Source: DAOPZC01 sp035353175
GTDB lineage: Bacteria > Verrucomicrobiota > Kiritimatiellia > RFP12 > UBA1067
Assembly (NCBI GenBank): GCA_035353175.1
Contig: DAOPZC010000008.1
Coordinates: 41,889-105,888 of the forward strand
Length of the DNA stretch: 64,000 bases
Direction: 5' to 3'
Part shown: piece after piece, positions 24,960 through 34,240 of the stretch
Layout of the letters: the number at the start of each line of letters is the position of its first letter
Numbering within the stretch: the first letter of the stretch is position 1
Notes under the pieces: model-generated
The model's database searches: none
What the model was told of the DNA's origin: nothing
Seen by the model: only the letters and a program-made list of their open reading frames with translations
Translations under genes and position numbers: made by a program

Positions 24960-27578
24960 ATGAGGAATTTGAAACGCGCCATTGTTTCCGCAGCTCTCGC
25001 CTGCTTGTTGGCCGGCGGCGTCGCAGCTCAGGAGAATGAACACGCCGGCTGGTTCCCGTTCGTCATCCCCGATCTGGCGGACGAGGAGACGGCGGGTACG
25101 CCGATCGACCTCTCGTTCCTGAACCCGGAGCCCGCGGGCAGCCGCGGCTACCTGCGCCCTGACGGCGAGCGGATCGTCAACGGCCGCGGCGAGGAGGTGC
25201 GCCTCTTCGGATCCAACATCTGCGACTTCCACTCCATGCCGCCCAAGGCAAATGCGCCCCTGATGGCGCGGCGCCTGAAGCAGCTGGGCTTCAACTTCAT
25301 CCGCCTGCACTACTTCGATTTCGCCAAGGCTCCGCAGGGGATTCTCAACGACGACATGCAGACGCTGAACCCGGAGAAACTCGACCAGTTCGACTGGCTG
25401 GTCGCGCAGCTGAAAGAGAACGGCATCTACGTCGACATCAACCTCCACATCTGCCGGCCTTATCCTGATCAGCCGGAGGGATTGCACCGCTTCGGCAAAG
25501 GCATCGACTTCATCCACGATCCCTACATCGAGTCGCAGAAGCGCTACGCGCGCGACCTGATCGGCCACGTCAACCCCTACACGAGGTTGTCCTACGCGCA
25601 AGATCCGGCCGTGGCGGTGATCGAGCTCAACAACGAGAACACGGTGTTCTCGATCTGGAGTGAACTCGTCGGGCTACCGGCGGCGTTTAGCCGTCCGACC
25701 GCAGCCAAGTGGAACACGTGGCTGAAAAACAAATATGGCAGCACGGAGCGCCTGCGGGACGCGTGGAACGGTGGCGCGTCGGGACCGAAAGGACCGGAGA
25801 TTCTCGCGAACGGTGATTTCAGCCAGAAGATGCGGGGCTGGGAGTTCCAGCGTGCGGGCGGGGCGGAGGTCACGACGGACGTGGTCGCGGACCCCGCGAA
25901 CGGCCACCGGTGCCTGCGCTGGGCCGTGGCCAAGCCTGGTACGCAGGACTGGCATGTGCAGGCCTACGTGAAGGATTTGCCCGTCGAGAACGGCAAGACG
26001 TTCACGGTCTCCTTCCGCGCGCGGGCTGAGGGCGGAAAGAACCTGAAGCTTACGACGGCGATCATGATGACGAAGGCGCCTTGGCTCCGCGTGGCCGGCG
26101 GCGTGAATGCGGCGCTGAAAAGCTCGTGGAGCGAGTACGCGGTGATCTGCCCGGTCGCGAACCCCGACCGCATTCCGCTGCGGCTGAACTTCTCGACGGG
26201 GACACAGTCTGGCACCTTCGAGATCGCGGACGTTTCTGTGCGCGAGGGCGTCTTTCCAGTTGCCGGCCTGAGAGGAAACGAGCGTGTCGAGGACGCCGGC
26301 GTGCCGCTGGTTGGCGACACCGCCTGCCCGGCGCGGACGGCCGATTTCCTGTCGTTCCTGATGGATGCCGAGGCCGACTATGTCGCCGCGATGAGGCGCG
26401 TTCTGAAAGAGGAGCTCGGTGCGAAGGCCCTGGTCTACTGCACGCAGGCCAGCTACGGCGGGCTGGCGGGGCTCCGGCGCGAGGCGCGGCACGGCGACGC
26501 CATCGACATGCATTGCTACCCGTGCCACCCGCACGAGACCAAGGACGCCCAGGGGCGGAATGTTCGGACGGTGCAGAACGAGTCCATGGTCGGTGCAGCC
26601 TTCGGGGCTATCGAGCGCGCGGCGCTGTGGCGCGTGGAGGGCAAGCCCTTCTTGATGACCGAATTCGACCTCAATCCGCCGAACGATCACGCGTCCGAGA
26701 ACTTCCCGCTGCTGGCGCTGCTCGCCGCCTATCAGGGCTGGGCGGGCTTTGCCGAGTACTCTTGGTACAATTTTCAGGGAGGCAAGCAGGGGCACAGCCG
26801 CATCTCCAGCCATTTCGCCACCACCGGCCACGCCGGCCAGATGTGCATGATCCCCTCGATGGCGCTGCTCTACCGCCAAGGACTGGTTGCTCCGGCGCGC
26901 GCCCGGCTGCTGGTCACCGTTCCGGAAAAGGAGATTCCCTCCCGGCTGTCCGAGAACGTCTGGTGCGGCGTCCCCGATCTGCTGGGCAGGTTCAAGGGGA
27001 ACGTGTCCGACGTATGGCGCTGCAAGGCCGCGTGCCGGCTGGCGGGAAGCGGCGAGGCCGCGCTGGAAGGCGGCACGGCGCAAGACCCCTCGGCGATCCG
27101 GAGCGACACGGGCGAGATCGCTTTTGACCGCGCGGAGAAAGGTGCCGAGTCGCTGCAGGTGAACGCTCCGGCCGCGCGTCTGCTGATCGGCTGCGTCGGC
27201 GGCCGCGAGTTCCGGCTGGGCGACGTCCGGCTGAAAGTCGGGAAGGGGACGCTGCGCGATTACGCCGACATCTCGCTGGTGGCCCTGGACGGGAAGCCGG
27301 TCGCCGACTCGCGCAGGCTCCTGCTGACGGCCGTGGCGCGCGTGGAGAACAAAGGTCAGAAGTGGGACGCGAAGCGCACGTTTGTCGCCAACGATTGGGG
27401 GGATGGCCCGACGGTGGCCGAGCCCGTGTTGCTGACGCTGGCCCTGCCGGGCGCTGGCTGGCGCGCTCGTGCGCTGGACGGCAAAGGACGGCCCACCGCC
27501 GAGGTGGCGATGACGCAGGCACAGCTCACGACCGATGCGGCGCACGGGACGCTGTGGTATCTGATCGAGCGGCCTTGA
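24960..27578 (+). CDS. secreted GH5-like glycoside hydrolase with inserted carbohydrate-binding module
   Basis: An 872-residue protein with a signal peptide (1-23, cleavage near VAA-QEN). The barrel shows GH-A traits: FNFIRLHYFD, acid/base Glu226 in IELNNEN and nucleophile Glu568 in FLMTEFDLN. Between the two catalytic strands lies a beta-sandwich (about 280-425: ILANGDFSQKMRGWEFQ, FTVSFRARAEGGK) of the CBM4/9 type, an insertion within the barrel. The start at 24960 has only a weak ribosome site and lies 32 bp after the previous stop. The substrate is probably a beta-linked glycan. Confidence 0.85.
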   Translation: MRNLKRAIVSAALACLLAGGVAAQENEHAGWFPFVIPDLADEETAGTPIDLSFLNPEPAGSRGYLRPDGERIVNGRGEEVRLFGSNICDFHSMPPKANAPLMARRLKQLGFNFIRLHYFDFAKAPQGILNDDMQTLNPEKLDQFDWLVAQLKENGIYVDINLHICRPYPDQPEGLHRFGKGIDFIHDPYIESQKRYARDLIGHVNPYTRLSYAQDPAVAVIELNNENTVFSIWSELVGLPAAFSRPTAAKWNTWLKNKYGSTERLRDAWNGGASGPKGPEILANGDFSQKMRGWEFQRAGGAEVTTDVVADPANGHRCLRWAVAKPGTQDWHVQAYVKDLPVENGKTFTVSFRARAEGGKNLKLTTAIMMTKAPWLRVAGGVNAALKSSWSEYAVICPVANPDRIPLRLNFSTGTQSGTFEIADVSVREGVFPVAGLRGNERVEDAGVPLVGDTACPARTADFLSFLMDAEADYVAAMRRVLKEELGAKALVYCTQASYGGLAGLRREARHGDAIDMHCYPCHPHETKDAQGRNVRTVQNESMVGAAFGAIERAALWRVEGKPFLMTEFDLNPPNDHASENFPLLALLAAYQGWAGFAEYSWYNFQGGKQGHSRISSHFATTGHAGQMCMIPSMALLYRQGLVAPARARLLVTVPEKEIPSRLSENVWCGVPDLLGRFKGNVSDVWRCKAACRLAGSGEAALEGGTAQDPSAIRSDTGEIAFDRAEKGAESLQVNAPAARLLIGCVGGREFRLGDVRLKVGKGTLRDYADISLVALDGKPVADSRRLLLTAVARVENKGQKWDAKRTFVANDWGDGPTVAEPVLLTLALPGAGWRARALDGKGRPTAEVAMTQAQLTTDAAHGTLWYLIERP

Positions 27579-27608
27579 GCGGCGCCGGTTCGGAAAGGGG
27601 GCTTTCAT

Positions 27609-28565
27609 ATGAAAACGGATTCGCACATGTCCCGGCGGGCTTTTGCCGCGGGCGGGCTCAGCGCGGCGATGGGGATCGCCTGGGGTGACGTCGTGCCTGC
27701 GCGGCCCTATCGGTATTCCGGTTCGGACCTTCCGCCGCCGACCGTCTGCTGGCTCGGCGTCAACGGGCTTGAGCTGCGCTTGCCCGGCCTGACCGTGCTC
27801 ATCGACCCGTGCGTGTCGCGCGGCCGCTCTTCGCCGATCAGCGACTCCGCGAAGGTCACGCGTTACATCGGCGGCGCGGACGCCGTGTTTATGACCCATT
27901 CGCACTGGGACCACCTGATCGACGTTCCATTTATCGTCGCGCAGACGGGCGCGCGTGTTTACGGCTCGGAGACCACCTTGAACATCTGCCGCGCGCGGGG
28001 CGTTCCGGAAGACAAGCTCACGCTCATCGGCCACGGCCAGCGATGCGACTTGGCCAAAAGCGTTTCGGTCCGGGTCATCCGCTCGAAACACAAGGAGCCG
28101 GTCGGGAGCCCCGGATTCTACACGCAGGTTCCAGCCGTGCTGGCCGAGCGGGCGCACTATCGATGCGGCGACGTTTTTGCCTTCCTTTTCGACATCAACG
28201 GCCTGCGGCTGTTGAACGTCGGCTCGTCCAATCTGGATGTGCCTGCGATCAAGGGCACGGCCTGCGACCTGTTCTTCTGCGGCGTCAGCAATTACTTTCA
28301 GAGTCCGGGGTTTCCGCAACTCGTCCACGACAACATCGCTTTCAAGACTTTGGTGCCGACGCATCACGACGATTTCGCGCGCACGGAACTGGCGAGCTTC
28401 GAGGCGGCGGACGTTTCGGCGTTCATCCGGACAGACTTCGTCCGGTTCAAGGCCGAGCTCCGTCAGCTTGGCGCGTACGGCGAGGAACGCTTTCACGAGC
28501 TCGTGCCGCTACGCACGGTGCCCCTCGCTTCTGCGATGGACAGTGGGGCACCCCCCCCTGTATAA
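27609..28565 (+). CDS. Tat-exported MBL-fold metallohydrolase
   Basis: A 318-residue protein with a GGGGG site before the ATG and a Tat motif (MSRRAFAAGG, residues 7-16). The metallo-beta-lactamase zinc motif is THSHWDHL (residues 96-103), with a later TLVPTHHDDF providing further ligands. It lies in the UlaG-like branch of the family by general look. Fold-based function could be lactonase or phosphoesterase; periplasmic location is inferred. The C-terminus ends in a run of eight C bases (28551-28558) encoding Pro residues, then a stop. Confidence 0.85.
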   Translation: MKTDSHMSRRAFAAGGLSAAMGIAWGDVVPARPYRYSGSDLPPPTVCWLGVNGLELRLPGLTVLIDPCVSRGRSSPISDSAKVTRYIGGADAVFMTHSHWDHLIDVPFIVAQTGARVYGSETTLNICRARGVPEDKLTLIGHGQRCDLAKSVSVRVIRSKHKEPVGSPGFYTQVPAVLAERAHYRCGDVFAFLFDINGLRLLNVGSSNLDVPAIKGTACDLFFCGVSNYFQSPGFPQLVHDNIAFKTLVPTHHDDFARTELASFEAADVSAFIRTDFVRFKAELRQLGAYGEERFHELVPLRTVPLASAMDSGAPPPV

Positions 28566-28601
28566 AAAGATATAAAGTCAGACGTTCCGGCTGAACGCGG
28601 C

Positions 28602-30065
28602 TTAGCCGCGCCAAGGGCGGTCGCGTTTCTGGCAGGACGCGAAGATGTCGTTGAAGAGATTCACGTTCTCGACGAGCTGGAAGTCGTACATGCCCACACA
28701 CAGGAAGTCCGCGCCGGCTTTCAGCGCGAACGGGAATCCATCTTTGGGCTCAACGGCACCGGCGGCCAGCGTTTTGAAGCCGATCCACGGTTCGGGCCGA
28801 GTCCGCATGTATTCGATCGTCTCGTTCGGATTGGTGCACCAGATGTTGTCGTGCCGCGAGCCGCCGTTGATGTTGGCCGACCAGTAGGTGGTCGGATGGA
28901 TTGTTTTGACCCAGTAATCAGGAACCAAGCCGCGGGCGACACACTCTTTGACCGCCTCCAGGCTGTGGGCGCCGATACCGGCCTGATAGCCCTCTTTGCG
29001 CATGAACGCGAGAGCGTCCTCGATGATCTTGAAATTCTTTTCGCGAATTATGTATTTCTCTGTCATCTCGCCTTGGATGTAGAGCATCTGCGCGCCGAAC
29101 TTGATGGACGCTTGTGCGCCTTTCACAGGGTCTCCTCCGATGGCGCAGTCGGACAGCACTTGGATTTTGCCGCCTTCGTTCTTCAAATAGTCGCCCATGA
29201 CTCGGAACAGGCCGGGGTTCAGAATGATGGTGTTCATGCCGGCCGCTTCCGCCATGTGAAGCGTGCGGAAGACGCGCCAATCTTCGTGGTAGGCTTTGAC
29301 GAGCTTACTGACGTAAATCAGATCCCGCGCGTGGGCCCAGCCGCCGATCAGGTTGCAGCCCATGAACATGCGGCTGATTTTTACAGGGCCTATTTTTCCA
29401 TAGGTGTCGATGGGCTTTTTGAGCTCGCTCATGTCCTTGAACTCAAAGGCGCGTACCGTGGCGCCGGTCACCGCGTCGGTCTTGTTTTTCAGGTTCTCCT
29501 TTTCCCAGACGCGCCCGTGTTTCTCAAAGAAGGCTCCAGCAAAGGCGCCCAGGACAGGCAGCGCGCTCAGGTTTTTGAGGAATTCGCGACGGTTTCCTGA
29601 AAAATTGTGATCGGCGCCTTTTCCTTTACATCGCCACTGCTTGAAGAGTGCGCCAATGCCGTACGAGGGAACCACGCAGAATCCTATCAGCGCGAGGGCT
29701 TCGATGACATTCCGGTCAAACCACAGAAAATGTCCATCGCCCGGTCCTTTTGCGCCGAAAGGCGGTTGTGCCATATAATACAAGGTTAGCAAGGCAATGC
29801 CGCATACAGATGAAAGACGGATGAAGATGCCGAGGATGAGGGCCAGTCCGATCAGCGTCAGACCCCACATGTTCAGGTGATTGACAAGGTTCAGCAGAAA
29901 CGGCGTGTCCGCAATTTTATGAAACAGCTCGGCGGCGTTCCAATGGCTGGATCTCAGGTAACTGGCCGCACTCCAATTTCCTTGAAGCAGTTTCCATAGG
30001 CCCTCATACAGAAAGTGCCAACCGACAAGAAACCTCAGTGCCGTCAACCAATACGATTTATTCAT
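28602..30065 (-). CDS. DoxX-type membrane domain fused through a Tat-like signal to a barrel domain
   Basis: A 487-residue protein. The start at 30065 follows AGGGAG; the 158-codon in-frame extension upstream is non-coding. Residues 1-145 form a four-helix DoxX/DoxD-like membrane domain (RFLVGWHFLYEGLWKL, GLTLIGLALILGIFIRL, IEALALIGFCVVP). Then comes a positively charged linker and an internal twin-arginine motif NRREFLKNL (158-166) with a hydrophobic helix (168-180). Residues about 200-487 form a TIM-barrel-like domain (GCNLIGGW, GMNTIILNPG, YQAGIGAHSLEAVKECVARGL, WIGFKTLAAGAV). The fold suggests an exported enzyme tethered to a membrane redox module. No function is assigned. It is convergent with the MBL gene. 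Confidence 0.8.
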   Translation of the reverse strand: MNKSYWLTALRFLVGWHFLYEGLWKLLQGNWSAASYLRSSHWNAAELFHKIADTPFLLNLVNHLNMWGLTLIGLALILGIFIRLSSVCGIALLTLYYMAQPPFGAKGPGDGHFLWFDRNVIEALALIGFCVVPSYGIGALFKQWRCKGKGADHNFSGNRREFLKNLSALPVLGAFAGAFFEKHGRVWEKENLKNKTDAVTGATVRAFEFKDMSELKKPIDTYGKIGPVKISRMFMGCNLIGGWAHARDLIYVSKLVKAYHEDWRVFRTLHMAEAAGMNTIILNPGLFRVMGDYLKNEGGKIQVLSDCAIGGDPVKGAQASIKFGAQMLYIQGEMTEKYIIREKNFKIIEDALAFMRKEGYQAGIGAHSLEAVKECVARGLVPDYWVKTIHPTTYWSANINGGSRHDNIWCTNPNETIEYMRTRPEPWIGFKTLAAGAVEPKDGFPFALKAGADFLCVGMYDFQLVENVNLFNDIFASCQKRDRPWRG

Positions 30066-30303
30066 GGTTCTCCCTGCCGAAACTTTGCACGCCGTTAAAT
30101 GGATGTCCCGAATATTGGCCTTTGTCCACGATCCAAATTGATCCCAGCCAAGTTTTAAGCAGGATAACACCGCCTGAACAATGCCGTCAAGGTATCGCGA
30201 TTTGCAGTGTGAAGCCGTAACGCGAAGGCTTGGGGATCGTCCGGCCACTGGTGGATGGGCACAAATGACGCGTCCGTTTTTCATTCGCGTTGATTCGCGC
30301 ACA

Positions 30304-30370
30304 TTCGCGGGCACCTGTTGCGATTTCGAATCAGAGCGATTGAAAATTAGACGGGAAAGGCGTATATACT
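30304..30370 (+). promoter_or_regulatory. promoter with degenerate operator repeats (weaker site)
   Basis: -35 TTGAAA (30340-30345), 17-bp spacer, -10 TATATA (30363-30368, or TATACT at 30365). TTCG stands at 30304 and 30325, 21 bp apart, and the second begins 15 bp before the -35, the same phasing as at 12337, 16023 and 32654, although the remaining bases differ. The 332-base gap 30066-30397 holds no gene. Confidence 0.4.
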
Positions 30371-30397
30371 CGGCCTCAGTAGTGACGGGGGTAAACA

Positions 30398-32611
30398 GTG
30401 AGAATAAAGACGATATTGTTGGGATTTTCGGTCGCGGTGCTGCAGGGGCTGTGGGCGGCGGAGTCTGCGCCCAAGTCCTGGGATAATTTCGCCGATACGT
30501 GGGTGGCGACGGATGCGCTGGGGCGTTCGCTGCCAACAAGCCGGGAGGCGGGGCTGCCGCGCGCTGGCAAGACTGTCGGCATGTTCTACTTTCTGTGGCA
30601 TGGTGAGCATGGGCAGGAGGGGCCCTTTGACATCAGTAAAATTCTCGCAGCGGAGCCCGGTGCGCTAGCGAATCCCGCCTGCCGGCTCTGGGGCCCCAAG
30701 TACGCGATGCACCACTGGGGGGAACCGCTCTTCGGCTATTACCTGTCGAACGACGAGGCGGTGATCCGCAAACACGCGCAGATGTTGGCCGATGCTGGTG
30801 TTGACGTGGTGATTTTCGACGCCTCGAACGGCTGGACGTATCCGAACAGTTACCAGGCCCTGATGCGGGCTTTCGCCGAGGTCCGGAGCAACGGCGGCCG
30901 TACGCCGCAGATCGCGTTCCTCTGTCCGTTCGGAAGCCCTGTGAAAGACTCGGTGCGTGGAAAAGTGGTCGAGCGGCTATGGGCCGACATTTATCAGCCG
31001 GGACTTCATCCGGAGCTCTGGTTCCGCTGGGACGGCAAGCCGTTGCTGCTGGCCAATCCCGCGTGTGTTCGCGGCGAACGGATGGGTGTTGAGAAACATA
31101 CACATCCGGTGGCGTTGGAAAAAGGACACACGCTTGGGGAGCGTTTCCGCAGCGAGAAGCCCATCCTTGTCGTAGAGGGCTGTTTTCCGACTTGGGGGAC
31201 AACCAATGCGTGTATCACGTTGACGCTGCGACGCGAAAGTTCCCAGGGGGTGCCTGTCGTCAGCCGGCGGTTCGAGAATTTCCCCGACAACGCCACGCTC
31301 GATTTCGCCTTCGATCCCCCGCTGCCTGCCGGCACGTATTATTTCGAAGCCTCGGAGCCACAGGGCAAGACGGGCTGGTGGGGAAACCGAGAAGATGTGT
31401 TCAAAGAGGGGGAAGCGTATGCGGATGGCTTGCCTGTCGCGGGCGATCTCCAGTTCAACGTGACCGTGCCGGATGCGAAGCGTGCGACGATCTGGAAGTT
31501 CTTCACGTTCCGCAATCCTGAACCGAACTACTTCAAAGGGCCGTCGGGGCCGGATCAGTGGAGTTGGCTGGAGGTGTTTCCCCAGCACGTGTTCAGGAAC
31601 GCTCGCGGCGAGAAGGAAATGATGTCGGTGGGCGTGGCGCAGAACGCGGTCGGCCGGCGGCTGGGCGCGATGAGCGAACCGGATTCCATGGGTCGCAGCT
31701 ATCATGCCGGCGGTTTCGACCGCACGCCCGGAGTGGTTGACCGCGGCCTCAACTTTGCCGAGCAGTGGGGGCGCGCGCTGCAGGAGGATCCGCCGTTTCT
31801 TTTTGTCACGGGATGGAACGAATGGATCGCCAGCCGCTTCACCGATTTCTGCGGTGTGCGCGGGCCGGCGGTTTTTCCCGACGAATGTGACCAAGAGCAC
31901 AGCCGCGATATCGAGCCGATGAAAGGCGGCCACGGTGACAACTACTATTATCAGTTGGCGGCGGCGGTGCGCCGATTCAAAGGTGTGAGGCCCATCCCGC
32001 CGCTCGTCAGCCAGCCGATCAGGATCGACGGCGGTTTTGCGGACTGGCGCGCGGTGGGCCCCGAGTTCCGTGACGACATCGGCGATCCCGTACGGCGCGA
32101 TCATCCAGGTTGGGGTAAGGCGGGACGCTATGTGAACCGGACAGGACGCAACGACATTGTGTCAGCCAAAGTCAGCGTCGAAGCGTCGAATCTCTTTTTT
32201 TACGTCCGCACGCGGGAGCCGATCTCGCCTTGCTCGGATGCGAACTGGATGTTGCTGTTCATCGACTCCGATCAGAACCCCACGAATGGGTGGCTGGGGT
32301 ACGACTTCGTGGTGAACCGCACGGCTGCAAGCACACAAAAAACGCTCGTGGAGAAGCAACAGGGAGCCGGCTATGGCTGGGGCTCACCGGTTAACATCGA
32401 ATGCCGCGTTGCGGGCAACGAGATGGAACTGGCCATTCCGCAGGCCGCGCTGGGACTGGAGCGTCTCCCGTCCGCGCTCGATTTCAAGTGGTCCGACAAC
32501 CTCCAACAAACGGGTGATTGGAGCGACTTCACGCTCAACGGCGATGCTGCGCCCAACGACCGGTTCAAGTACCGTGTACGGCTGATGGACGAGAACGACG
32601 TCCGGCGCTGA
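30398..32611 (+). CDS. secreted GH99/GH71-like protein with C-terminal CBM9-like domain
   Basis: A 737-residue protein with a GTG start at 30398, GACGGGGG upstream and a signal peptide (1-20, cleavage near LWA-AES). The barrel motifs GMFYFLWHGEHG, GVDVVIFDASNGW and VTGWNEWIASRF resemble the GH71/GH99-like group, where the Glu in WNEW is important. A beta-sandwich is inserted around residues 245-370. The C-terminal 180 residues (QPIRIDGGFADW, MLLFIDSDQNPTNGW, YDFVVNRT, FKWSDN) match the CBM9-like fold. The linkage cleaved is unknown. Confidence 0.83.
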   Translation: MRIKTILLGFSVAVLQGLWAAESAPKSWDNFADTWVATDALGRSLPTSREAGLPRAGKTVGMFYFLWHGEHGQEGPFDISKILAAEPGALANPACRLWGPKYAMHHWGEPLFGYYLSNDEAVIRKHAQMLADAGVDVVIFDASNGWTYPNSYQALMRAFAEVRSNGGRTPQIAFLCPFGSPVKDSVRGKVVERLWADIYQPGLHPELWFRWDGKPLLLANPACVRGERMGVEKHTHPVALEKGHTLGERFRSEKPILVVEGCFPTWGTTNACITLTLRRESSQGVPVVSRRFENFPDNATLDFAFDPPLPAGTYYFEASEPQGKTGWWGNREDVFKEGEAYADGLPVAGDLQFNVTVPDAKRATIWKFFTFRNPEPNYFKGPSGPDQWSWLEVFPQHVFRNARGEKEMMSVGVAQNAVGRRLGAMSEPDSMGRSYHAGGFDRTPGVVDRGLNFAEQWGRALQEDPPFLFVTGWNEWIASRFTDFCGVRGPAVFPDECDQEHSRDIEPMKGGHGDNYYYQLAAAVRRFKGVRPIPPLVSQPIRIDGGFADWRAVGPEFRDDIGDPVRRDHPGWGKAGRYVNRTGRNDIVSAKVSVEASNLFFYVRTREPISPCSDANWMLLFIDSDQNPTNGWLGYDFVVNRTAASTQKTLVEKQQGAGYGWGSPVNIECRVAGNEMELAIPQAALGLERLPSALDFKWSDNLQQTGDWSDFTLNGDAAPNDRFKYRVRLMDENDVRR

Positions 32612-32653
32612 AATTCGACTGGCGCGTGCGGCTGTCTGCGCACCGTCGAGGTG

Positions 32654-32719
32654 TTCGGAAAAAAGAGGGGTGAGTTCGCATTATCGAGGTTGCCTGAATG
32701 TGGCCATGCGCCGTATATT
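32654..32719 (+). promoter_or_regulatory. promoter with tandem 21-bp-phased operator repeats (site 3)
   Basis: Repeat 1 TTCGGAAAAAAGAGG (32654-32668, weaker) and repeat 2 TTCGCATTATCGAGG (32675-32689) are 21 bp apart. Repeat 2 abuts -35 TTGCCT (32690-32695). An 18-bp spacer leads to -10 TATATT (32714-32719). Only six bases separate the -10 from the ATG at 32726, so the mRNA is predicted to be leaderless. Confidence 0.65.
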
Positions 32720-32725
32720 GGCCTT

Positions 32726-34240
32726 ATGAAAAAATGGATGTTTGTTTTGGGGGTTGCCTGCGTGGCGTTGGTGACAGCATGGGGGGATGATGCCCATGTG
32801 GTTGTTCAGCCGAAGAACACCGATGAGGCGCTGATCAATCCGGGCATGGGGTGGGTCTGTTTCCACTACTCCAACCGGCTTTGGGCATACGGTTCGCGTC
32901 TGGAGGCGGGTGACACGCTCGACTGGTTCCCTGGCGCCTCGGTCATTTACTTCCGTTTGCCGTGGTGTTATCTGGAGCCGGAGGAAGGCATGTACCGCTG
33001 GGATCTGATCGACTCCTATGCGCAGCCGTGGGTGGCGCAAGGCAAGCGGATCGCGCTGCGGGTAACGGCGTGCGAGAACCGCTTCCGCTACGCGACGCCC
33101 GAGTGGGTGCAGAAGGCGGGCGCGAAGGGGCTCGACTACAAATTCTCGACGCTCGGCAAGCCGGCGGAGGAAACGCTGTGGGAGCCCGACTACCTTGATC
33201 CCGTATTTCTGGAAAAGCTTGACCGTCTCCTCGCCGCCATGGCGAAACGTTACAACGGCAATCCGTCGGTCGCGTTCATCGACATCGGCACTTTCGGCAT
33301 GTGGGGCGAGGGGCATACCGGCGGGACCTCCAAGCTGACGCAGGAGGAAACCGACAAGAGGGTGAAGGTCCAGATCGACCTGTACAAGAAGCATTTCCCT
33401 GACACGCAGCTGTGCATCAGCGACGACGTGGCCGGCGCGTCGCGCCCCGGCGATCACTTTCCCTCCACCGACTACGCTTTTTCGAAAGGCGTGACGCTGC
33501 GCGACGACAGCATCCTTGTGCAGAAGGCCCCGAAGCAGTGGTACCACGCCGGGATGGCGCAGCAGTTCTGGCCGACCCTGCCGGTCATCATCGAACACGA
33601 ACACTACGGGCTTTCGAAAGAACGCAACGCGTGGGATCCCGCGCTGTTGCTGGAGTCGGTCGAGCAATACCACGCGAGCTACATGTCGATCCACTGGTGG
33701 CCGGACGTGTTCCTCAAGGAGAACCGGGACGCGGTCAACAAGATCAACCGGCGCTTGGGCTACCGCTTGGAGCTGCGCGAGGTCAGCTATCCCAAAGAAG
33801 TCCGTGTCGGAGAGCCGTTCTCGGTCGATACGGCATGGGCGAACGTGGGCGTCGCACCCTGCTATCCGGGCGGCAACGTCACGTTCACGCTGAAGAACAG
33901 CGCGGGTAAGGTCGTCTGGGTCAGCGCCGACGGGGCGTTCGACGTGCGCGCGTTACCGGTCGCGGCAGCGGGGGCCGCGCGTGTCGTGCCCCACGCGTCA
34001 TCCTGCGCGGTCGGTATCGTGACGCCGATTCCGGTGATCAACGACGGCGTGGTCAGGTATTTGAAAGCGACGGGCGATTACCCGTTCGGCGCGTCCGTGC
34101 CGACCGTCAAGCCCGGTGTGTACGGACTGTATGTGTCGGTCGGCAAGCCGGACGGCACGCCCGTGATCGCGCTGCCGCTGGAGAACGGCGACGGGGCGCG
34201 GCGTTACAAGGTGGGGGAGATCACGGTGAAGGACAAATGA
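32726..34240 (+). CDS. DUF4832-type secreted TIM-barrel protein
   Basis: A 504-residue protein with a signal peptide (1-19, cleavage near AWG-DDA). It is the second DUF4832 paralogue of the window, sharing PKNTDEALINPGMGWV, a barrel strand with IDIGTFGMWGEGH, IHWWPDV, and a C-terminal sheet domain (RLGYRLELREVSYP, TAWANVGVAPCYPG). No ribosome site is visible upstream and the -10 box is directly in front of the ATG. It is likely a carbohydrate-active or binding protein of the island. Confidence 0.83.
   Translation: MKKWMFVLGVACVALVTAWGDDAHVVVQPKNTDEALINPGMGWVCFHYSNRLWAYGSRLEAGDTLDWFPGASVIYFRLPWCYLEPEEGMYRWDLIDSYAQPWVAQGKRIALRVTACENRFRYATPEWVQKAGAKGLDYKFSTLGKPAEETLWEPDYLDPVFLEKLDRLLAAMAKRYNGNPSVAFIDIGTFGMWGEGHTGGTSKLTQEETDKRVKVQIDLYKKHFPDTQLCISDDVAGASRPGDHFPSTDYAFSKGVTLRDDSILVQKAPKQWYHAGMAQQFWPTLPVIIEHEHYGLSKERNAWDPALLLESVEQYHASYMSIHWWPDVFLKENRDAVNKINRRLGYRLELREVSYPKEVRVGEPFSVDTAWANVGVAPCYPGGNVTFTLKNSAGKVVWVSADGAFDVRALPVAAAGAARVVPHASSCAVGIVTPIPVINDGVVRYLKATGDYPFGASVPTVKPGVYGLYVSVGKPDGTPVIALPLENGDGARRYKVGEITVKDK

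Noticed and set aside
28596..28610. Terminator between the MBL and DoxX-fusion genes
   Set aside because: CGCGGCTTAGCCGCG is a palindrome but covers the stop codon and has no T-run.
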